From Rhodococcus sp. 14-2470-1b (GTDB lineage: Bacteria; Actinomycetota; Actinomycetes; Mycobacteriales; Mycobacteriaceae): DNA of 64,000 bases. Numbering within the stretch: position 1 is the stretch's first letter; each line of letters starts with the position of its first letter. A program made the translations under genes and the position numbers. Under the pieces are notes generated by a model. It was not told where the DNA came from. It worked only from the letters and a program-made list of their open reading frames with translations, and made no database searches. Where the stretch lies: contig NZ_NPFY01000035.1 of assembly GCF_002259415.1 (NCBI RefSeq), positions 235,171-299,170 on the forward strand, read 5' to 3'. Of the stretch, positions 59,370 to 64,000 are shown one piece after another.

Positions 59370-60056
59370 GTGAAGGATCTGGTCGACACCACGGAGATGT
59401 ATCTCCGGACGATTTACGACTTGGAAGAAGAGGGCGTCGTACCGCTGCGAGCACGTATCGCCGAACGCCTCGAACAGAGCGGTCCCACCGTCAGCCAGAC
59501 CGTCGCTCGAATGGAGCGAGACGGGCTGCTTTCGGTTGCGGGTGACCGCCACCTGGAACTGACGGAGAAGGGCCGCAGCCTGGCCGTCGCGGTGATGCGC
59601 AAGCATCGGCTCGCCGAGCGGCTGCTCGTCGATGTCATCGGTCTGCGCTGGGAAGACGTCCATGCCGAGGCATGCCGCTGGGAACACGTCATGAGCGAGG
59701 AAGTCGAGCGTCGACTCGTAGCCGTACTGAACAACCCGACGACGTCGCCGTACGGAAACCCGATTCCGGGCCTTGCCGAACTCGGGCTCGGTCAGCCGGC
59801 TGCCGCACCGGAGGACCTGATCAGATTGACCGATCTGCCTCATGGGAATGCGACGGCCGTGGTCGTCCGCCGTCTCGCAGAGCACGTCCAGTCCGATCCC
59901 GAGGTCATCGCGCAGCTGCGTGATGCAGGCGTCGTGCCCGACGCGCGTGTGACGGTGGAGGCCAAGCCCGGCACGGTGACGATCACTGTCCCCGGCCACG
60001 ACGGCATCGACATTTCCGAGGAGATGGCTCATGCCGTCCAGGTGAAGCAGGTCTGA
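59370..60056 (+). CDS. ideR: Iron-dependent transcriptional regulator IdeR (DtxR family)
   Basis: A 228-aa regulator nearly colinear with mycobacterial IdeR. The winged helix occupies residues 1-75 (VDTTEMYLRTIYDLEEEGVVPL, then SGPTVSQTVARMERDGLL). The metal-binding and dimer domain includes AEACRWEHVMSEEVERRL with the Cys, Glu and His ligands. A C-terminal SH3-like FeoA domain starts near 145. With Fe2+ it represses siderophore genes and activates iron storage. GTG 59370 has GAAGGGG at the right distance; TTG 59364 is too close to that site. GalE follows after 14 bp. Confidence 0.96.
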   Translation: MKDLVDTTEMYLRTIYDLEEEGVVPLRARIAERLEQSGPTVSQTVARMERDGLLSVAGDRHLELTEKGRSLAVAVMRKHRLAERLLVDVIGLRWEDVHAEACRWEHVMSEEVERRLVAVLNNPTTSPYGNPIPGLAELGLGQPAAAPEDLIRLTDLPHGNATAVVVRRLAEHVQSDPEVIAQLRDAGVVPDARVTVEAKPGTVTITVPGHDGIDISEEMAHAVQVKQV

Positions 60057-60070
60057 GCGGAGTCACGGAC

Positions 60071-61054
60071 ATGAAATTGTTGGTGACCGGTGGAGCCGGG
60101 TACGTCGGTAGCGTGTGCGCTGCCGTCCTGATCGAACGCGGCCACGAGGTCGTGGTAGTGGACAACCTGTCCACCGGCAACCGGGATGCGGTTCCGGCGG
60201 GCGCCGAGTTCGTCGAGGCGGACATCAAGGATGTCGCGTCGTCGATTCTCGGCGAAGGCCGATTCGACGGGGTTCTGCACTTCGCAGCGCAGTCCCTCGT
60301 CGGCGAGTCCGTCGTAGCGCCGGATCGGTACTGGTCGGGCAATGTGGTGACCACGCTCGCGTTGCTCGAGGCGATCAGGGAGTCGGGCACACCGAAGCTC
60401 GTCTTCTCGTCCACGGCCGCGACATACGGTGAGCCGGAGCGAACTCCGATCACGGAGTCGATGCCGACGGCGCCCACCAATCCGTACGGCGCAACCAAAT
60501 TGGCCATCGACCATGCCATAACGTCGTATTCGAACGCGTACGGCCTGGCCGCGACGAGCCTGCGGTACTTCAATGTTGCCGGCGCGTACGCGGGTTTCGG
60601 CGAGAACCGGGTCGTAGAAACGCATCTGATTCCGCTGGTCCTACAAACCGCGCTCGGCCAGCGGGCGAAGATCTCGGTGTTCGGTACGGATTGGCCGACG
60701 CCCGACGGCACCGCGGTGCGTGACTACATCCACGTCCTCGATCTTGCCGATGCCCACATCCTCGCACTCGAGTCGGCAACGTCGGGATCGCACACGATCT
60801 TCAATCTGGGTAGTGGTCAAGGTTTTTCGGTGCGTGAGGTCATCGACGCCTGCGCGCGCGTCACCGGCCTGCCCATCGCGGTGGAGAACGCTCCGCGCCG
60901 AGCGGGTGATCCGGCAGTGCTCATCGCCTCGAGCGACCTGGCCACCACCGAACTCGGATGGTCGCCGCAGAGGACCGACCTCGATGTCATCGTCGCCGAT
61001 GCGTGGAACTTCCTCCAGAAGTTGGGCGATCGAGCGCATTCGGCACGGCCGTAG
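60071..61054 (+). CDS. galE: UDP-glucose 4-epimerase GalE
   Basis: A 327-aa extended SDR. The NAD motif VTGGAGYVGSVCAAVLI sits at residues 5-21; Ser in FSSTAATYGEPE and the catalytic YGATKLAID follow, with SLRYFNVAGAY also conserved. It interconverts UDP-glucose and UDP-galactose, feeding the galactan of arabinogalactan. ATG 60071 has GGAG 8 nt upstream and lies 14 bp after ideR, so the two share a transcript, as reported for dtxR-galE in corynebacteria. Its stop is 27 bp from the convergent DUF4192 gene. Confidence 0.95.
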   Translation: MKLLVTGGAGYVGSVCAAVLIERGHEVVVVDNLSTGNRDAVPAGAEFVEADIKDVASSILGEGRFDGVLHFAAQSLVGESVVAPDRYWSGNVVTTLALLEAIRESGTPKLVFSSTAATYGEPERTPITESMPTAPTNPYGATKLAIDHAITSYSNAYGLAATSLRYFNVAGAYAGFGENRVVETHLIPLVLQTALGQRAKISVFGTDWPTPDGTAVRDYIHVLDLADAHILALESATSGSHTIFNLGSGQGFSVREVIDACARVTGLPIAVENAPRRAGDPAVLIASSDLATTELGWSPQRTDLDVIVADAWNFLQKLGDRAHSARP

Positions 61055-61081
61055 CATCCGGTAGGGGCATTTCGGTAGAGG

Positions 61082-62194
61082 TCAGTCCACCGGCGGCGGG
61101 AGCGCGACTCCGCACAGCTCGGCCACTGCATATCCGCTGAGCGCCACCTCCCGGATCATCGAGGGCCGCGCGCCCGCGGCGAGCGAGCGGCTCAGCAGGT
61201 GGGCGAGCGAGTAGTTCTCGTCGGCCTGGTGCGCGATGTCCAGTGCAACGGAGGCCAGCGTGCCTTCGCCCCGCGTATAGGCACTGAACGCCAACAGCGT
61301 TGCCGGGCATGCCCGTTCCGGTGCGGGCAACGTGCGCATCAGCAGAGTCCACAACTGTTCGGCCAGCCCGGCGACGCCGGTGAGCGCCAGTGCGAGAACG
61401 CTGTCGCGCACCATGACGTGGTTCACCGCCGTTCCGAACTCCGCGATCCGTTCCGGCGGCAGAGTGACCACGGCAGGATTGTCGGGAGAGTACCCCGACC
61501 ATTCCTTCAACTGGTCGACGATCGAGCGGAGACGTTCGCGGTCGCTGCCGACGTCGACGACCGCGCCCGAAGCGAGTGTCCGCGCGACTTCCCGCGACAG
61601 CGGATCGTCCACCGGCCGAACGGTTCTTGCCAGCATGGTGCGGGATTCGTGTACTCCGCGACCTTGGAGCATGTACGCCAGTGCAACGGGCGATGTTCTG
61701 GGGTCGGTGAGGTATCCGTACTCCATGACGCCGATCGCGGACCTCCACCGGCTCCCGCGGGTCACCTCTGCGATCAGGTAGACCTCGGTCATTTCGACCC
61801 CCCGAACTCGCAGCTGGTCGGACAATCGATGTGCGAGTCCCCTGAACCGTCCGTCCACGGTGACACCACGATCGTCGACGATGACTGCGAGTGCGGCCCG
61901 GACCTGATACTGGGCGCACATCTCAGCGAAATGCTCGATGACGCTCTGCATGTCCTCGGTCACACCCGACTCGAAGAGCGACTGCCCTTCGGAACGGTCC
62001 GGCAAGGTCAGGTCGTGTCGCATCACGGTCTGGACTTCCAGGGTCGACCCGGCAAGGACGTCGAGGCACATCAAGACCAGCGAGCGCTCGGGTGTGAATC
62101 CCAGGAACGCCGGGATTGCGGCGATGAGTTCACCCGGACCGACGATGCGCTCGGGTGTCGGCGGGTGTCGGTGGGTGCCGGAGTCGGTTGTCAT
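61082..62194 (-). CDS. DUF4192 domain-containing protein
   Basis: A 370-aa soluble protein of DUF4192: GPGELIAAIPAFLGFTPERSLVLMCL at the N-terminus and PATLLAFSAYTRGEGTLASVALDIAH near residue 300. The actinobacterial family has no known function; an unrelated-looking gene occupies this spot (Rv2712c) in M. tuberculosis and may be the homologue. ATG 62194 has no clear ribosome-binding site. It stands alone, convergent with galE. Confidence 0.85.
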   Translation of the reverse strand: MTTDSGTHRHPPTPERIVGPGELIAAIPAFLGFTPERSLVLMCLDVLAGSTLEVQTVMRHDLTLPDRSEGQSLFESGVTEDMQSVIEHFAEMCAQYQVRAALAVIVDDRGVTVDGRFRGLAHRLSDQLRVRGVEMTEVYLIAEVTRGSRWRSAIGVMEYGYLTDPRTSPVALAYMLQGRGVHESRTMLARTVRPVDDPLSREVARTLASGAVVDVGSDRERLRSIVDQLKEWSGYSPDNPAVVTLPPERIAEFGTAVNHVMVRDSVLALALTGVAGLAEQLWTLLMRTLPAPERACPATLLAFSAYTRGEGTLASVALDIAHQADENYSLAHLLSRSLAAGARPSMIREVALSGYAVAELCGVALPPPVD

Positions 62195-62342
62195 GGTGCA
62201 CAGCGTGCCTCGGCCGATCTCCGAGTTCCGGTTCCGACCTGCGACGGAAGATCACCTGTGGATGACGGGCACCCTGTGGACAACCGCGGGCTGCGATGGC
62301 CGATCCACGAGTGGACTGAACGCGTGAAGTCGGTGGGATGTG

Positions 62343-63047
62343 CTAACCGGCCTTCACCTTCTGCACCGCTGCGGTGAAGACCTCGTCCAACGTCGCGCCG
62401 TCGATCGCGCCCTGCTCGAAGGACATGTAGGTCGCAGCGATTCTGACGTCTCCGACCTGGGCCAGAAGCGTCAACATCGACTGCGTCACCGTGTCCGACC
62501 CCGTTCCCGACGACACTGTCTGACGAACGGCGAGAGTGTCGTCGGCGTCGATGGGAGGGGCCGGGACGACCGTGGACCGAATAGTGGACGTTGCGCCGGA
62601 TTTCGTCGCTTGAACCTCGGCGCATTCGGCAAGTTGCGATTCCCGTACCGACAACGGCTCGTCGGTTGCGGTCAGTTCGACCGAGATCGTGGCGCGGTCC
62701 GTGTTGTCGGTGCCGACGATCAAGGCAGCTTCGCCCGCTCTGACTTCCTTGGGTTTGCAGCCGGCCGGGCTCACCTCGGCGCCGGCGGGAATGCCCGTCA
62801 GATCCGGTGATGCCTGCGCAATCGCCTGTGGTGGAAGGACTATGGCCTCGTACGGTGCGGGGAACACCGACGGATCGACCAACAGTGCATTCAGGTCCGC
62901 GGCTTCGCTCGATACCGACGGTGCCTCACTGGTTCCGGCAGGCTCGGGGGTACCGGACACGTTGGACCCGCACGCGACCAGGGTGACGGCGGCACAGATG
63001 CCGATCCCGAGAAGAGTCGGTCGATGTCCTGCGTAACGACGCACCAC
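62343..63047 (-). CDS. Lipoprotein with sensor-like domain (DUF5642-like)
   Basis: A 234-aa secreted lipoprotein. The signal peptide ends in the lipobox LVAC at about residue 26. The mature domain (LLVDPSVFPAPYEAIVLPP to EVFTAAVQKVKAG) resembles mycobacterial sensor-domain or DUF5642 lipoproteins. Function is unknown, probably periplasmic binding or signalling. The start is GTG 63047 because GGAGG lies 8 nt upstream; an upstream GTG at 63104 would create an unusually long signal peptide. Family assignment is tentative. Confidence 0.7.
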   Translation of the reverse strand: MVRRYAGHRPTLLGIGICAAVTLVACGSNVSGTPEPAGTSEAPSVSSEAADLNALLVDPSVFPAPYEAIVLPPQAIAQASPDLTGIPAGAEVSPAGCKPKEVRAGEAALIVGTDNTDRATISVELTATDEPLSVRESQLAECAEVQATKSGATSTIRSTVVPAPPIDADDTLAVRQTVSSGTGSDTVTQSMLTLLAQVGDVRIAATYMSFEQGAIDGATLDEVFTAAVQKVKAG

Positions 63048-63115
63048 GGGAAGAGCCTCCAGACTTTGGCCACGGAAATTACCGGAAATCTCGCCTGTGT
63101 TCACCTAGACATGAG

Positions 63116-63158
63116 ACGTCCGGTTCCACCCTCTCATTCGGAGGGTGAAACCGGACGT
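63116..63158. terminator. Hairpin downstream of the MBL hydrolase
   Basis: An 18-bp stem with one mismatch (ACGTCCGGTTCCACCCTC / GAGGGTGAAACCGGACGT) and a 7-nt loop. It lies 48 bp beyond the MBL stop and ends transcripts of the mscR-MBL pair. Confidence 0.75.
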
Positions 63159-63205
63159 AAGGCACGCGCGTGTTCGTCGAGTTACCCCGGCGAACACAGT
63201 GGACG

Positions 63206-63832
63206 TCAGCTTCCGCGTTTGATCCATTCCTCGAGGTGTGGGGACTCGTCGCCGATGCTCGTTCCGTCACCGTGTCCGGTGTTCACGCGGGTTTCGGCCG
63301 GCAGCGCGAACAATCGATCCCGGATCGAACCGATGATGGTCGGGAAATCGGAGTACGACCGTCCTGTCGCGCCGGGTCCACCGGAGAACAGGGTGTCGCC
63401 GGAGAACAACTGCCCGGCTTCGGGTAGATAGAGGCACGTCGAACCCGGCGAATGTCCCGGGGTGTGCAGAGCGAGAATCTCCGTACCTGCCACGGAGATT
63501 CGCTGACCGTCCTCGAGCGTGGAGTGCGCGAGTCCGGGATGGGTCTGCTCCCACAACACGTCGTCGGCCGGATTGAGCAGGATCGGAGCGTCGAGCTCAC
63601 GTGACAGCTCCGGCGCGACGGTGACGTGATCATTGTGGCCGTGTGTGCACACGATTGCCTTCACCGTCCGGCCTGCCACGGCCTCGATGATGGGGCGAGC
63701 GTCGTGAGCAGCATCGACGATCACTACTTCGCTGTCGTCGCCGATCAGCCAGATGTTGTTGTCGACATCCCATTCACCTCCGTCGAGAGCGAAGGTTCCC
63801 GAGGTCACCACCTTGTCGATGCGCAGGCTCAT
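63206..63832 (-). CDS. MBL-fold metallo-hydrolase, probable mycothiol-linked (glyoxalase II type)
   Basis: A 208-aa metallo-beta-lactamase-fold hydrolase. The metal motif CTHGHNDHVTVA is complete; the later histidine is in LHTPGHSPGSTCLY, the Asp in FSGDTLFSGGPG and the last His in NTGHGDGTSIG. ATG 63832 overlaps the dehydrogenase stop by 4 bp. By context it should hydrolyse the S-formyl-mycothiol product of that enzyme, completing formaldehyde oxidation; this is inference. The pair matches Rv2259-Rv2260 in M. tuberculosis, which sits elsewhere there. Confidence 0.88.
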   Translation of the reverse strand: MSLRIDKVVTSGTFALDGGEWDVDNNIWLIGDDSEVVIVDAAHDARPIIEAVAGRTVKAIVCTHGHNDHVTVAPELSRELDAPILLNPADDVLWEQTHPGLAHSTLEDGQRISVAGTEILALHTPGHSPGSTCLYLPEAGQLFSGDTLFSGGPGATGRSYSDFPTIIGSIRDRLFALPAETRVNTGHGDGTSIGDESPHLEEWIKRGS

Positions 63833-64000
63833 AGTTCGACCACCGATCGCAGGACCGTGCCCTTGTGCATCTTCTCGAACGCAGCCTCGATGTCCTCGAT
63901 CCCGATCCGCTCGGTCACGAACTTCTCCAACGGCAACCGACCCTGCTCGTACAAATCCACCAACAACGGAAAATCACGCTCCGGCAAGCAATCGCCATAC
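63829..64000 (-). CDS. mscR: S-(hydroxymethyl)mycothiol dehydrogenase (partial, 5' end off window)
   Basis: The last 56 codons of a zinc-type class III alcohol dehydrogenase. The tail YGDCLPERDFPLLVDLYEQG, followed by LEKFVTERIGIEDIEAAFEKMHKGTVLRSVVEL, is characteristic of the mycothiol-dependent formaldehyde dehydrogenase and S-nitrosomycothiol reductase family. The catalytic zinc domain lies to the right of the window. The enzyme oxidises the formaldehyde-mycothiol adduct with NAD. The overlap with the MBL gene implies one transcript. Confidence 0.85.
   Translation of the reverse strand, partial: YGDCLPERDFPLLVDLYEQGRLPLEKFVTERIGIEDIEAAFEKMHKGTVLRSVVEL

Overview
The window is a high-GC actinobacterial chromosome segment. 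It carries AftC (arabinogalactan arabinan branching), a mycothiol-type alcohol dehydrogenase, polyphosphate glucokinase, IdeR, SigA plus SigB and the coproporphyrin-type heme genes hemE-hemY-hemQ. That set points to the order Mycobacteriales and most likely the Nocardiaceae (Rhodococcus or a close relative). From memory, the core gene order follows the Mycobacterium tuberculosis H37Rv interval around Rv2670c-Rv2712c: zapE, ribD-like, exported hydrolase, aftC, msrB, hemQ-hemY-hemE, DUF3000, rnd, dxs, trmA-like, APC permease, trkA pair, dut, cei, suhB, ppgK, sigA, sigB, ideR. Several genes are inserted into that backbone.

Layout. 1-6.2 kb: zapE (cut by the window edge), a RibD-like reductase, an exported hydrolase lipoprotein, aftC, msrB, a polysaccharide pyruvyl transferase and a MaoC protein. 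6.2-12.3 kb, minus strand: a tightly overlapping run hemE-hemY-hemQ-HAD hydrolase-molybdopterin oxidoreductase. 12.4-17.8 kb: DUF3000, ribonuclease D and a fadA-fadB beta-oxidation pair. 17.5-22.3 kb: an accessory stretch with an SDR, a divergent MmyB-type regulator, an NAD(P)-binding protein, a sugar-porter MFS permease and a YCII protein. 22.3-31.6 kb: dxs, a glutaminase-STAS-cNMP fusion, sigK-rskA, a DrrAB-type ABC exporter, a CGNR regulator facing a 50-codon ORF, and a siderophore-type binding lipoprotein. 31.6-43.2 kb: RNA methyltransferase, APC permease, two TrkA proteins, DUF3159, OB-fold protein, alpha/beta hydrolase, DUF3710, dut, DUF3093, DUF4193, cei and suhB. 43.4-55.2 kb: ppgK, sigA, a two-component system, DUF952, a 64-aa Cys-rich protein, a helicase, YihY, DUF3039, DUF3099, a methyltransferase and sigB. 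55.3-64 kb: an N-terminal-GNAT/acyl-CoA-synthetase-like acetyltransferase overlapping acuC, then ideR-galE, DUF4192, a lipoprotein, and an MBL hydrolase overlapping the 3' end of a mycothiol-dependent dehydrogenase.

How the genes work together. The themes are cell-envelope building (AftC, pyruvyl transferase, GalE, Cei, SuhB), heme and iron (HemE/Y/Q, IdeR, FecB-like protein), redox and thiol repair (MsrB, molybdoenzyme, MscR/MBL), transcription control (SigA, SigB, SigK/RskA, IdeR) and reversible acylation (GNAT fusion with AcuC). Many start codons lie 6-8 nt downstream of a TANNNT box with no Shine-Dalgarno sequence, which indicates leaderless transcripts. Operon genes instead use 4-bp ATGA/GTGA overlaps. 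Nine strong inverted repeats sit mostly between convergent genes. I saw no tRNA, rRNA, CRISPR array, prophage or complete insertion sequence.
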